Source: Streptomyces curacoi
GTDB lineage: Bacteria; Actinomycetota; Actinomycetes; Streptomycetales; Streptomycetaceae
Assembly (NCBI RefSeq): GCF_001513975.1
Contig: NZ_KQ947986.1
Location: 660,713 to 724,712 of the forward strand
Reading direction: 5' to 3'
Length of the DNA stretch: 64,000 nucleotides
The notes under the pieces were generated by a model that saw only the letters and a program-made list of their open reading frames with translations, did no database searches and had not been told where the DNA came from. Positions 37,154 through 46,150 of this stretch are shown in pieces. The first letter of the stretch is position 1. Each line of letters begins with the position of its first letter. The translations under genes were made by a program, and so were the position numbers.

Positions 37154-38209
37154 ATGGGCTCTCCGATCGTTCTCGGCATCGAGTCGTCCTGCGACGAGAC
37201 CGGCGCGGGACTGGTCCGGGACGGGCGGCTGCTGGGGCAGGCGGTGGCGTCGAGCATGGACGAGCACGCCCGGTTCGGCGGAGTGGTGCCCGAGATCGCC
37301 TCCCGGGCGCACCTGCACGCGCTGGGTCCGGTGATCCGGCAGGCGCTGGACGAGGCCGGGCTTGGGCTGTCCGACGTCGACGCGGTCGCCGTCACCACCG
37401 GGCCCGGCCTGTCGGGCGCCCTGCAGGTGGGCGTGGCCGGGGCGAAGAGCATCGCCTACGCGCTGGGGGTGCCCCTGCACGGCGTCCATCACCTCGCCGG
37501 CCATGTCGCCGCGGACACCCTCGAACACGGCCCGCTGCCCAACCCCTGCGTGGTGCTGGTCGTCTCCGGCGGCCACACCTCCCTCCTCCTCGTCCGAGAC
37601 CTGGCCCGCGATCCGATCGTCCACCTCGGCGACACCCTCGACGACGCCGCCGGGGAGTGCTTCGACAAGGTGGCGCGGGTGTTCGGGCTGCCGTATCCGG
37701 GCGGTCCGGCCATCGACCGGGCAGCGCGCGTGGGGGATCCGCGCGCTGTCCCCTTCCCCCGCCCGCTGCCGGGGTCGTACGACTTCTCCTTCTCGGGTCT
37801 GAAGACGGCCGCGGCGCGCTGGGCCGAGGGCCGTGCGGGCCGGGAGCTGCCGGTGGCGGACGGGGCGGCCTCGTTGCAGGAGGCGGTGGCGGACGTACTG
37901 ACGCGCAGGGCGATGGCGGCCTGCCGGGAGTACGGCGTGGGCACGTTGGTGGTGGTGGGCGGGGTCGCCGCGAACTCGCGGGTGCGGTCGCTGGCCGAGG
38001 AGCGCTGCCGGGCCGCGGGTATCGCGCTGCGGGTGCCGCCGCTGCGGCTGTGCACGGACAACGGCGCGATGATCGCCGCCGTCGGGGATCTCCTCGTCCG
38101 GGCCGGAGCCGAACCCGCCCCGCTCGATGTGTCGATCGACCCGTCGGCACCACTGGAGTACGCGACCCTGCACCCGGTCGCGGCGGGGACGCGGGCGGTG
38201 GCGGCGTGA
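37154..38209 (+). CDS. TsaD/Kae1/Gcp family protein (probable second TsaD)
   Basis: 351 aa, full length. It begins [16 protein letters not shown], keeps the metal-binding HHLAGH (residues about 112-117) and the distal aspartate in CTDNGAMIA (near 300), plus [12 protein letters not shown] and [14 protein letters not shown]. TsaD makes the t6A modification of ANN-decoding tRNAs together with TsaB/TsaE. The usual actinobacterial tsaD lies next to tsaB/rimI, so this copy is likely a paralog; I cannot confirm that from the window. ATG 37154 has AGGAGG 10 bp upstream. It is coupled (TGATG) to a GNAT gene. Confidence 0.85.
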   Translation: MGSPIVLGIESSCDETGAGLVRDGRLLGQAVASSMDEHARFGGVVPEIASRAHLHALGPVIRQALDEAGLGLSDVDAVAVTTGPGLSGALQVGVAGAKSIAYALGVPLHGVHHLAGHVAADTLEHGPLPNPCVVLVVSGGHTSLLLVRDLARDPIVHLGDTLDDAAGECFDKVARVFGLPYPGGPAIDRAARVGDPRAVPFPRPLPGSYDFSFSGLKTAAARWAEGRAGRELPVADGAASLQEAVADVLTRRAMAACREYGVGTLVVVGGVAANSRVRSLAEERCRAAGIALRVPPLRLCTDNGAMIAAVGDLLVRAGAEPAPLDVSIDPSAPLEYATLHPVAAGTRAVAA

Positions 38210-38781
38210 TGACCACCGGCCTCCACGTCTTCAGGGGCCCCGAACTGCTCGCCCACGCCGACGCTCTGCGGGCCGTGTACGTCGACGCCTTCTGCGCCCC
38301 GCCCTGGAGCGAGGACGAGCAGCGGGCGACGGACTTCGTGCACCGCCTCCGGGCGAACGTACGCCGACCGGGCTTCACCGCCGTAACCGCCGTACAGGGC
38401 GGAGAGATCGCCGGCTTCGCCACCGCCTGGACCACCCCCGCCCCCTTCCCCACCGACCGTTGCTATCCCGAGGCCGCCGCCGGCCTCGGCCCCGACCACA
38501 CCGCCGCCTGGCTGATCGGCGCCCGCGAGACGGACGAGCTCGCGGTCCGCCCCGCCGCTCGCGGCACCGGCCTCGCGGCCCGGCTCCTGGAAGCCGTGAC
38601 GGCCGACGCCCCCGGGGGCCGCTCCTGGCTGCTGACCTCCGTCCGGTCGTCCAGGGCCATGTCCTTCTACCGCCGCCAGGGCTGGACCCAGGCCACCCAC
38701 CCCTCCCCCGGCGGCCGGGGCGTCGTCGTCTTCCTCGGCCCCCGCCATCCCGCCCGGTCCCTGGCTCCTCGACCCCTGTGA
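38209..38781 (+). CDS. GNAT N-acetyltransferase coupled to the tsaD paralog
   Basis: 190 aa. The acetyl-CoA loop is in DELAVRPAARGTGLAARLLE (near residue 110-125, RxxGxG/A-like) and the closing AMSFYRRQGW is typical of GNAT. The start codon overlaps the tsaD-like stop by 1 bp (TGATG). This mirrors the rimI-tsaD arrangement of housekeeping loci, although the sequence is not a close RimI. Substrate unknown. Confidence 0.78.
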   Translation: MTTGLHVFRGPELLAHADALRAVYVDAFCAPPWSEDEQRATDFVHRLRANVRRPGFTAVTAVQGGEIAGFATAWTTPAPFPTDRCYPEAAAGLGPDHTAAWLIGARETDELAVRPAARGTGLAARLLEAVTADAPGGRSWLLTSVRSSRAMSFYRRQGWTQATHPSPGGRGVVVFLGPRHPARSLAPRPL

Positions 38782-38968
38782 GGCACACCGTCGCCTGGAG
38801 CGCCCCCCGTGCGCCGCAGGTCACGGCACCGGCCCTTGGAAACAAGGGTGTTCATGCCCCGTCACCTGACGCGCCGCCGGGGGAACGCGCCAGGGAAGCG
38901 GACGAACGCCCCCTTCGCGCCCCTGGGCGCGCTTGTCAGCCACCCTGCGTGGGCACTACTGTCACCAC

Positions 38969-39127
38969 GCCTTGGTGAACGGGAAATCCGGTGCGATACC
39001 GGTGCGGCCCTCGCCACTGTGAATCGGGAAGTCCGGCTCCAGCCCTCACGGGCAGCCACTGGGCCCTAGGGCCCGGGAAGGCGGAGCACGGGCGGTGGTA
39101 CCCGTCAGCCAGGAGACCGGCCAAGGC
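38969..39127 (+). promoter_or_regulatory. Cobalamin riboswitch upstream of cbiMNQO
   Basis: P1 pairs GCCTTGG (38969-38975) with CCAAGGC (39121-39127). Between them are GGGAAATCCGGTGCGATACC, GCGGCCCTCGCCACTGTGAA, GGGAAGGCGGAGCACGGGCG and the B12-box GTCAGCCAGGAGACCGG. This is a full-length cobalamin aptamer, 43 bp before the cbiM start. The remaining 173 bp of the gap before it (38782-38954) shows no gene. Confidence 0.93.
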
Positions 39128-39169
39128 ATGTCAACCATCCACGAGGTGCTGGAGAGGGTCTGCTGAGCC

Positions 39170-39871
39170 ATGCACATAGCCGAGGGTTTCCTGCCTCCGG
39201 CGCACGCGGTCGCCTGGGGCATCGCGTCGGCGCCGTTCGTCGTACACGGAGTCCGTTCACTCACCCGTGAGGTCAGGGAGCATCCCGAGAGCACACTGCT
39301 CCTCGGCGCCTCCGGCGCCTTCACCTTCGTCCTGTCCGCGCTGAAGCTGCCGTCGGTGACCGGGAGTTGCTCGCACCCCACCGGCACCGGACTGGGCGCC
39401 ATCCTGTTCCGGCCGCCGATCATGGCGGTCCTGGGCACCATCACCCTGCTCTTCCAGGCGCTGCTGCTCGCGCACGGCGGCCTGACCACACTCGGCGCCA
39501 ACGTCTTCTCGATGGCGATCGTCGGGCCCTGGGCCGGATACGCCGTCTACAAGCTGCTGCGGCGGTACGACGTGCCGCTGATGGTCGCCGTCTTCTTCGG
39601 CGCGTTCGTCGCCGACCTGTCCACCTACTGCGTCACCAGCGTCCAGCTGGCGCTCGCCTTCCCCGACCCGAGCAGCGGCTTCCTGGGCGCGCTCGGCAAG
39701 TTCGGCGCCATCTTCGCCGTCACCCAGATCCCGCTCGCGGTCAGCGAGGGCCTGCTCACAGTGCTCGTCATGCGGCTGCTGGTGCAGTCCAGCAAGGGTG
39801 AACTGACCCGGCTGGGCGTGCTCCTCGCCAAGAAGCAGTCCAGGAGCGAGACCGAGGCGGTGGCCCGATGA
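39170..39871 (+). CDS. cbiM: Energy-coupling factor cobalt transporter, substrate-binding CbiM
   Basis: 233 aa membrane protein with 6-7 hydrophobic segments. The N-terminus [17 protein letters not shown] is the conserved metal-binding start of CbiM, in which Met1, His2 and a later histidine coordinate Co2+. [15 protein letters not shown] is the other diagnostic loop. It forms the specificity component of the CbiMNQO cobalt importer, controlled by the riboswitch just upstream. Confidence 0.93.
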   Translation: MHIAEGFLPPAHAVAWGIASAPFVVHGVRSLTREVREHPESTLLLGASGAFTFVLSALKLPSVTGSCSHPTGTGLGAILFRPPIMAVLGTITLLFQALLLAHGGLTTLGANVFSMAIVGPWAGYAVYKLLRRYDVPLMVAVFFGAFVADLSTYCVTSVQLALAFPDPSSGFLGALGKFGAIFAVTQIPLAVSEGLLTVLVMRLLVQSSKGELTRLGVLLAKKQSRSETEAVAR

Positions 39872-40236
39872 GCAAGAACACGAAGATCAACATCCTGCTG
39901 CTGCTCGTCGTGGCCGCGCTCGCCGTCCTGCCGCTCGCTCTCGGCCTCGGCGACCACAAGGAAGAGCCGTTCACCGGGGCCGACGGCGAGGCGGAGACGG
40001 CGATCACCGAGATCGAGCCCGACTACGAGCCGTGGTTCTCGCCGCTGTACGAGCCGCCCTCCGGCGAGATCGAGTCGGCGCTGTTCTCTCTCCAGGCGGC
40101 CCTCGGGGCCGGGGTGCTCGCCTACTACTTCGGCCTGCACCGGGGGCGGCGGCAGGGAGAGCAGCGGGCCAGGGAACAGGAGGCCGAACGCGTGCCCGGC
40201 GGCACCGCCGGGGAGCCCCCCGCCGACGAGGACTGA
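39868..40236 (+). CDS. cbiN: Cobalt transporter component CbiN
   Basis: 122 aa with two membrane helices ([19 protein letters not shown] and [16 protein letters not shown]) flanking an extracytoplasmic loop, [12 protein letters not shown]...[18 protein letters not shown]. CbiN assists metal loading of CbiM. It overlaps cbiM by 4 bp. Confidence 0.9.
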   Translation: MSKNTKINILLLLVVAALAVLPLALGLGDHKEEPFTGADGEAETAITEIEPDYEPWFSPLYEPPSGEIESALFSLQAALGAGVLAYYFGLHRGRRQGEQRAREQEAERVPGGTAGEPPADED

Positions 40237-40242
40237 GCCCGC

Positions 40243-40992
40243 GTGCTGCCGATCGACGCGGCGGCGCACAGCAGTCGCTGGCGCCGCCGTCACCCCGTGG
40301 ACAAGGCCGTGCTCGGGCTCGGCCTCACCGTGCTCGCGATCTCGCTGCCGCCCTGGCCGGGTGCCGCACTGGTCCTGGTCACCGCCCTCGCCGTCCTGCT
40401 GGGGCCGGCGGGCGTGCCCACCCGCAGACTGTGGCGCGCCTACCGTGTGCCGCTGGGCTTCTGCGTGACCGGCGCGGTCACGCTGCTCGTCCAGGTCGGC
40501 GGCCCGGAGGGCTTCGTGTCCCTCGCCGACGACGGTCCGTCGCGGGCCGGGGAGTTGCTGCTGCGCACCTCGGCGGCCTCCCTCGGGGTGCTGCTGTTCG
40601 CGTTCACCACACCGATGTCGGACCTGCTGCCCCGCCTGGTCAGGGCGGGCGTGCCGGCGCCCGTCGTCGACGTCGCCCTGGTGACGTACCGCATGAGCTT
40701 TCTGCTCCTGGATTCCGTACGGCTCATCCGGGACGCCCAGGCCGCCCGGCTCGGGCACACCAGCCGGGCCGCGGAGTGGCGTTCCCTGGCCGGGCTCGGC
40801 GCCACCGCCTTCGTACGGGCCTTCGACCGGGCGGCCCGGCTCCAGACCGGTCTCGCCGGGCGCGGCTACGACGGCACCCTGCGCGTCCTGGTACCCGAGG
40901 CCCGGGTCTCCGTCCGCTTCACGGCCGCGAGCTGCGCGCTCCTCGCAACGCTGGCCGCCCTCACCCTCGTACTGGAAAAGGCCCTGCCATGA
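40243..40992 (+). CDS. cbiQ: Cobalt transporter transmembrane protein CbiQ
   Basis: 249 aa with several membrane helices. The ECF T-component coupling region appears as RAGVPAPVVDVALVTYRMSF and RLGHTSRAAEWRSLA, ending with an AxR-type motif (FDRAARLQTGLAGRGYDG). It transmits ATPase motion to CbiM. GTG 40243 follows the cbiN stop by 6 bp and the stop overlaps cbiO. Confidence 0.9.
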   Translation: MLPIDAAAHSSRWRRRHPVDKAVLGLGLTVLAISLPPWPGAALVLVTALAVLLGPAGVPTRRLWRAYRVPLGFCVTGAVTLLVQVGGPEGFVSLADDGPSRAGELLLRTSAASLGVLLFAFTTPMSDLLPRLVRAGVPAPVVDVALVTYRMSFLLLDSVRLIRDAQAARLGHTSRAAEWRSLAGLGATAFVRAFDRAARLQTGLAGRGYDGTLRVLVPEARVSVRFTAASCALLATLAALTLVLEKALP

Positions 40993-41855
40993 GCGAGCCC
41001 ACCGCCCTGGTCGCCCTGCGGGGCGCTTCCTACGCCTACGAGGACGGCCCCGTCGTCCTCGACGGCCTCGACTTCGACGTGCACGAGGGGCGCGCGCTGG
41101 CGCTGCTCGGCCGCAACGGTAGCGGCAAGACCACGCTGATGCGCCTGCTCAGCGGCGGACTCCGGCCGGACCGGGGCCGGTTGACGGTGGAGGGTACGCC
41201 GGTCACCTACGACCGCACGGGGCTGACCCGGCTGCGGACCACCGTCCAGCTGGTCGTGCAGGACCCCGACGACCAGCTCTTCGCGGCGTCCGTCGGCCAG
41301 GACGTCTCCTTCGGCCCGCTGAACCTCGGCCTGCCGGACGCCGAGGTGCGGGCGCGGGTCGACGAGGCGCTCGCCGCCCTGGACATCACCGCGCTGGCCG
41401 ACCGGCCCACGCACCTGCTGTCGTACGGGCAGCGCAAGCGCACGGCCATCGCGGGCGCGGTGGCGATGCGGCCCCGCGTGCTGATCCTGGACGAGCCGAC
41501 CGCCGGGCTCGACCCCGACGGCCAGGAACGCCTGCTCGCCACCCTCGACGGGCTGCGCGCGAGCGGCACCACGGTGGTCATGGCCACCCACGACGTCGAC
41601 CTCGCCCTGCGCTGGGCCGACGACGCGGCGCTGCTCACCCCGTCCGGCGTACGCACCGGATCCGCGCCCGCGATGCTGGCCCGCACCGATCTCCTCCGGC
41701 AGGCCGGCCTGCGGCTGCCGTGGGGCATCGCGGCAGCCCGGCTCCTGCGCTCACACGGCCTGTTGACCGACCCCGCCGCGGGCCCGCGCACCCCCGACGA
41801 CCTGGCCGCCCTGGCCTCGGCACCCGGCACCGAACCACTGCCCGCCGACGGCTGA
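40989..41855 (+). CDS. cbiO: Cobalt transporter ATP-binding protein CbiO
   Basis: 288 aa ABC ATPase. Walker A GRNGSGKTT is near residue 40, the Q-loop in VVQDPDDQLF near 90, the signature LLSYGQRKR near 142, Walker B VLILDEPTAGLD near 165 and the switch histidine in ATHDVD near 200. It powers CbiMNQO. It overlaps cbiQ by 4 bp (ATGA), and a strong terminator follows. Confidence 0.93.
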   Translation: MSEPTALVALRGASYAYEDGPVVLDGLDFDVHEGRALALLGRNGSGKTTLMRLLSGGLRPDRGRLTVEGTPVTYDRTGLTRLRTTVQLVVQDPDDQLFAASVGQDVSFGPLNLGLPDAEVRARVDEALAALDITALADRPTHLLSYGQRKRTAIAGAVAMRPRVLILDEPTAGLDPDGQERLLATLDGLRASGTTVVMATHDVDLALRWADDAALLTPSGVRTGSAPAMLARTDLLRQAGLRLPWGIAAARLLRSHGLLTDPAAGPRTPDDLAALASAPGTEPLPADG

Positions 41856-41913
41856 GACGGGCCAGCCATCCGGGCCCCCGGGCGCCCCTCGCCTCCGCCC
41901 CGGAGCGGGACAG

Positions 41914-41940
41914 CGAACCGGCGGATCCCCCGCCGGTTCG
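41914..41940 (+). terminator. Intrinsic terminator after cbiMNQO
   Basis: CGAACCGGCGG pairs perfectly with CCGCCGGTTCG (11 bp) around ATCCC, 59 bp after the cbiO stop and just before the LAXTG protein gene. Confidence 0.82.
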
Positions 41941-41973
41941 CCTACGCGTACGCCCCCGGACAACTCACGCCCG

Positions 41974-42648
41974 GTGAATCCGGTCCAGAAACTCACCGTC
42001 TCCGTTTCCGCCTCCGCCAGCCTCGACCCGGACGGCGAGACGCTCCGCGTCACCGGCTCCGGCTACGACGCGGCCAAGGCCGTCCACGTCGCCCTGTGCA
42101 AGGACAACGGCGACAACCGCGTCCCCAGCCCGTGCATGGGCGGCGCCGACGAGAACGGCACCGGCAGTTCCTCGCAGTGGATCGTCCCCGAGGGCGACGA
42201 GTACGCGGGCGACTTGGCCGTCCACTGGGGCGCGGGCGGCACCTTCGACGTCCGGATCGACGCCAAGGCCAAGGACAGCGGCCTCGACTGCACCAAGGTC
42301 GCCTGCTCGGTCGTCACCCGCGTCGACCACCGCAACCCCGGCGACCGCTCCCAGGACGTCAAGGTCCCGGTCGGCTTCGTCGGGCAGGACCCGGTGGACA
42401 CCGACGACGGCACCGGCGGCACGGGCGGGACCGGCGGCTCCGGTACGAGCCCGACGGGCGGCGCCACCGGCGGGTCCGGCGGCACGGACACCGCCGCGGG
42501 CACGGGCGGATCCGGCGGCACCGGCACCTCCACCGCGGGCGGCAGCCTCGCCTCCACCGGTGTCACGGTGCTCTCCGTGGCCGCGATCGCGGCAGCGCTG
42601 CCGGCCGCGGGCTGGGCGGCGTACCGCCGGGGTCGTACCGTCGGCTGA
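41974..42648 (+). CDS. LAXTG-tailed surface protein, apparently 5'-truncated
   Basis: 224 aa. Residues 5-125 form an Ig/neocarzinostatin-like domain with two Cys pairs (SASLDPDGETLRVTGSGYDA, VALCKDNGDNRVPSPCMGG, LDCTKVACSVVTRVDH). A Gly/Thr/Ser spacer and a sortase-type end follow: LASTG, a hydrophobic helix and RRGRTVG. LAXTG is the pattern used by class E sortases. There is no signal peptide, and the frame begins in mid-domain style (NPVQKLTVSV) 33 bp after a terminator. Related proteins have a leader and HtaA-like domains before this part, so the gene may be a 3' remnant. GTG 41974 has no ribosome site. Confidence 0.6.
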   Translation: MNPVQKLTVSVSASASLDPDGETLRVTGSGYDAAKAVHVALCKDNGDNRVPSPCMGGADENGTGSSSQWIVPEGDEYAGDLAVHWGAGGTFDVRIDAKAKDSGLDCTKVACSVVTRVDHRNPGDRSQDVKVPVGFVGQDPVDTDDGTGGTGGTGGSGTSPTGGATGGSGGTDTAAGTGGSGGTGTSTAGGSLASTGVTVLSVAAIAAALPAAGWAAYRRGRTVG

Positions 42649-42695
42649 CCAGGTCGTGGCGGGTGGGGCCGGCGTGCTCCACCCGCCACCTCCCG

Positions 42696-43421
42696 TCACG
42701 CCGTACGGCCCGCCACCAGCCACTTCGACGGCAGCTCGATCCGGGTGCCGTCGGGACCGTACTCCGTGGTGACCAGCGGCAGTTCGCCGCTCGCGAGGAC
42801 GGTGAGCCCGGCCGTGCGCAGATACTCGGGCACCGCCTCGTCGGCCACCTCGCCGGGCGCGATGCCGTGCCGGAAGACGGGGGCCAGCTTGGGCGGTGGT
42901 CCCGCCGGGCTCTGGGCCAGGCCCATGAGGACGGGCTTGGCGGACTCGGAGAGTTCGACGAGGAAGGCCCGGCCCCGCTCGCCGACCAGTGTGGCGATGC
43001 CGTTCACCAGCGACTGCCGGTCGTCGGGCTCGGCCTGGTGCAGCACACCGCGCATATAGACGTTGGCGTCGCCGAGTTCGGCGTGCAGCGTCTGCGCCTC
43101 GGCCTTCTCCACGGCGTCGAACAGCCGGTACGTCGCCTGCCCGGCGGGGTCGGCCTGCCGGGCATGGTCGAGGGCCGCGGCGGCCAGGTCGGCGCCGACC
43201 ACATGGGGGAAGCGGTCGGCGAGGAAGCGCGTCTGGGTGCCGTTGCCGCAGCCGAGGTCCACCATCGGCAGGCCCGGATGGGTCAGGTGCGCCTCGAAGA
43301 GGGTCAGGTGGCGGCCGACGGTCAGAGCCGGTTCCGCGTCCCAGAACACCGCCCCCTGTTCGCCGGGCGCTTCCTGCCAGAAGCCCTCCCAGGCCTCCCG
43401 GTACCGACTCGTCACGCTCAT
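42696..43421 (-). CDS. Class I SAM-dependent methyltransferase
   Basis: 241 aa. The SAM-binding motif I is VDLGCGNGTQTRFLADRF (near residue 53), followed by VVGADLAAAALDHAR. The N-terminus, RYREAWEGFWQEAP, is typical of a Streptomyces-specific subgroup with unknown acceptor. It is transcribed toward the LAXTG gene. Confidence 0.78.
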   Translation of the reverse strand: MSVTSRYREAWEGFWQEAPGEQGAVFWDAEPALTVGRHLTLFEAHLTHPGLPMVDLGCGNGTQTRFLADRFPHVVGADLAAAALDHARQADPAGQATYRLFDAVEKAEAQTLHAELGDANVYMRGVLHQAEPDDRQSLVNGIATLVGERGRAFLVELSESAKPVLMGLAQSPAGPPPKLAPVFRHGIAPGEVADEAVPEYLRTAGLTVLASGELPLVTTEYGPDGTRIELPSKWLVAGRTA

Positions 43422-43574
43422 GACCGACTCCCCAGGGTGCGACGCCGACCCGTCGTGCAGTGACGGGCGAGTACGGTTTATCGCGGCACGAAGACAGCGA
43501 CAAGCGCGTGGCGCGTTCCTTCACTCCGCATTCGATACTCGTCCGTCGTCGGGCACCCTTCGGGGCACAGCCGG

Positions 43575-46040
43575 TCAGCGTCGTGGGAGCGTGAGTTCGA
43601 ACCAGACGGTCTTTCCGGCGCTCGTCCGGCTGGTGCCCCACTCGCGCGCGAGCGTGCTCACCACGCGCAGCCCGCGCCCGGTCTCCTCGCCGGAGCCCGC
43701 GTTCAGCAGGGTCGGCAGATCGTGGTCGTCGTCGTCCACCTCGCACAACAGCGTGTCGCCGCGGACGAGACGCAGTTCGACGGGGCGGCTGTGGGAATGC
43801 CGTACGGCGTTGGTGACGAGCTCGCTGACCAGCACCTCGGCGGTGTACGCGAGCTTGGCCAGTCCCCACTCGTGCAGCTGTTCCCGGACGACCGCGCGGG
43901 CCCGGCCGACCTCCACCGGGTCGAGAGGGAGCCGCCATTCGGCGACGTCCTCGGGTGCGATGCCGTTGAGGCGGGCCATCAGCAGGGCGACGTCGTCCTT
44001 GCGGCCGCCGCGCCCGGCTTTTGCGAAGGTCACCGCGAGGGCGCGGATGATCGTGTCGCAGGCGTCGTCCATCGACGCGGCCGGGTGGGCGGCGGACTCG
44101 CAGAGGGTCGCGAGCCCGACACCGATGTCCTCGCCGCGCACCTCGACCAGTCCGTCGGTGCACATCACGATCCGGTCGCCGGGCCGCACGCGCACGCGTA
44201 CCGCCTCGAAGGGCACCCCGCCGACGCCGATCGGCGCGCCCGTGGGCAGGTCGAGCAGCTCGCTGCGCCCGTCGTCGGCGCGGACCAGGACGGGCGGGAT
44301 GTGGCCCGCGTTGGCGAGGTGCAGTTCGCTCGCGATCGGGTCGTAGACGGCGTACAGACAGGTCGCGAGGTAGGTGTCGCCGAGACGCTGGGCGAGGTCG
44401 TCGAGGTTGCGCAGCAGCTGGGCGGGCGGCAGGTCGAGGGCGGCCATGGTCTGCACGGCCGTACGCAACTGGCCCATCATCGCCGCGGAGTTGAGGCCGT
44501 GGCCCATGACGTCGCCGACGACGAGGGCGGTGCGGGCGCCGGGCAGCTTGACGGAGTCGAACCAGTCGCCGCCGACGCGCCCGAGGAGGGTGCCGGGCAG
44601 ATAGCGGGTGGCGATGTCGCAGCCCGCCCTGCGGGGCGGGATGTGCGGCAGCATGCTGTCCTGGAGGGTCTCGGCGACGCTCTCCTGGTAGGTGTACATG
44701 CGCGCGTTGTCGAGGACGAGGCCCGCGCGGGCGGCGAGCTCGGCGCCGGTGACGCGGTCCATGTCGTTGAAGACGGGCCGCTCGGGGTGGCGCAGCAGGA
44801 TCATGAAGCCGAGCACCACATTGCGGGCCTTGAGCGGCACAACCAGCATGGAGCGGTGGGTGATGAGCGGCCGGATGTCACGCTTCTCGAACTGGGAGGC
44901 GATGGCGTGCCCCATCTCCTCGGTGATGCGCGGCACCAGGACGGGCTCGCCGGTGGTCATGCACTGGAAGAACGGCGTGTGGGCCGGAAAGGGCATGGCC
45001 TCTCCGACCGGCACGACGTCGTCCCAGCGGCCGGGTTCGTCGGTGTGCTCGACGGCCACCCGGTGCCACATGGTGGTGGTGTCGGGCACGCCGTCGGGGA
45101 ATCCCTCGCCGGCGACGACCTGTTCGCGCAGATAGGTGCCGGCGACGTCGGTGAAGCGGGGCACGACGGCCTTGCTGACCTCGATGATGGTCTGGGCCAG
45201 GTCGAGGGAGGTGCCGATACGGCCGCTGACCTCGTTGAGGAACTCCAGGCGTTCGCGTACGGCGACGTACTCGAGGTCCTCGCCGTCGTCGTACTCCTGC
45301 GGTAACGGCAGGCCTTCGGCGGCGGCCCGTGCGGCGCGCTCGCGCCGGGCTCTGCGCTCGACGCGCCGGGGCACACCCCAGTCGGGGGTGACCGGCACCC
45401 GGTCGTTCTGGCTGAACTCCAGCACGGGATAGCCCAGTTCGAGGATCTGCCCGACGATGCGGGCGCTCTCCTCGACGCTCATGCTGGGCAGGATCTCGGG
45501 GAGTTTGCCCGCGAGTTCCTCGGCGCCGGGGAAGTCGGTGTGCAGGGCGAAGCCGGGGGCGACGCGCTCGAAGCCGGTGTCCTGGTCGCGGGCGTCGCGG
45601 GCGTCCTGCTGGAGTCCGCCCACGTCGGCGCCGAGCACCAGGAGCCGCTCCGGTCCGGGTCCCACCAGCGGGTAGGCCCACCACAGTACGTCGACACGGC
45701 CGCGGTCCCGCTCGGGCACGGTGAGACGGGCGCGGCCCGCGGCCGGGTAGAACAGCCGCCCGTCGAGGGACGATTCGAGATCGTGGCCGAGACCGTCGTA
45801 CGCCGTGTACGCCCCGTACGGCGAGAGGTCGTCGTCCTCGGGCAGCGCTCCGGAGACGGGCAGCAGATCGAGGGCCGGGCGGCCGATCGCCTCCTCCTTG
45901 GCGGCGCCGAACAGGCGTCGCGCGCCGGAGCTCCAGTGGGAGACGAGGCCCTCGCGGTCCACCACGACCACGGCCAGCGGGATGCGGCCGGCCGCGGCGT
46001 GTTCCGTCACCGCGCCGTCCCTCTCGGTGCCACGGTTCAT
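43575..46040 (-). CDS. PAS-GAF-SpoIIE phosphatase with C-terminal anti-sigma-like ATPase domain
   Basis: 821 aa multi-domain regulator. A PAS domain (about 10-70, VVVVDREGLVSHWSSGARRL), a second sensor region, a GAF domain (about 265-430, EFLNEVSGRIGTSLDLAQTI), a PP2C-like SpoIIE phosphatase (about 460-670; VGGDWFDSVKL, VVGDVMGHGLNSA, ADDGRSELLDL, MCTDGLVE) and an RsbW-like HATPase (about 695-820; VSELVTNAVRHS, GRGLRVVSTLA). Such proteins control anti-anti-sigma phosphorylation. ATG 46040 is preferred because GGGAGAGAGGG precedes it; GTG 46088 is possible. No sigma or anti-sigma partner is adjacent. Confidence 0.85.
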   Translation of the reverse strand: MNRGTERDGAVTEHAAAGRIPLAVVVVDREGLVSHWSSGARRLFGAAKEEAIGRPALDLLPVSGALPEDDDLSPYGAYTAYDGLGHDLESSLDGRLFYPAAGRARLTVPERDRGRVDVLWWAYPLVGPGPERLLVLGADVGGLQQDARDARDQDTGFERVAPGFALHTDFPGAEELAGKLPEILPSMSVEESARIVGQILELGYPVLEFSQNDRVPVTPDWGVPRRVERRARRERAARAAAEGLPLPQEYDDGEDLEYVAVRERLEFLNEVSGRIGTSLDLAQTIIEVSKAVVPRFTDVAGTYLREQVVAGEGFPDGVPDTTTMWHRVAVEHTDEPGRWDDVVPVGEAMPFPAHTPFFQCMTTGEPVLVPRITEEMGHAIASQFEKRDIRPLITHRSMLVVPLKARNVVLGFMILLRHPERPVFNDMDRVTGAELAARAGLVLDNARMYTYQESVAETLQDSMLPHIPPRRAGCDIATRYLPGTLLGRVGGDWFDSVKLPGARTALVVGDVMGHGLNSAAMMGQLRTAVQTMAALDLPPAQLLRNLDDLAQRLGDTYLATCLYAVYDPIASELHLANAGHIPPVLVRADDGRSELLDLPTGAPIGVGGVPFEAVRVRVRPGDRIVMCTDGLVEVRGEDIGVGLATLCESAAHPAASMDDACDTIIRALAVTFAKAGRGGRKDDVALLMARLNGIAPEDVAEWRLPLDPVEVGRARAVVREQLHEWGLAKLAYTAEVLVSELVTNAVRHSHSRPVELRLVRGDTLLCEVDDDDHDLPTLLNAGSGEETGRGLRVVSTLAREWGTSRTSAGKTVWFELTLPRR

Positions 46041-46150
46041 GGCCCAGGCCCTCTCTCCCCACGGCTCAACAAGATCTGTGCCGCCCACACCACCGTACGG
46101 CTCCCGACGGAGGTGATGTGCGGCAATACGGGAATTGATGTGACGGCGGC

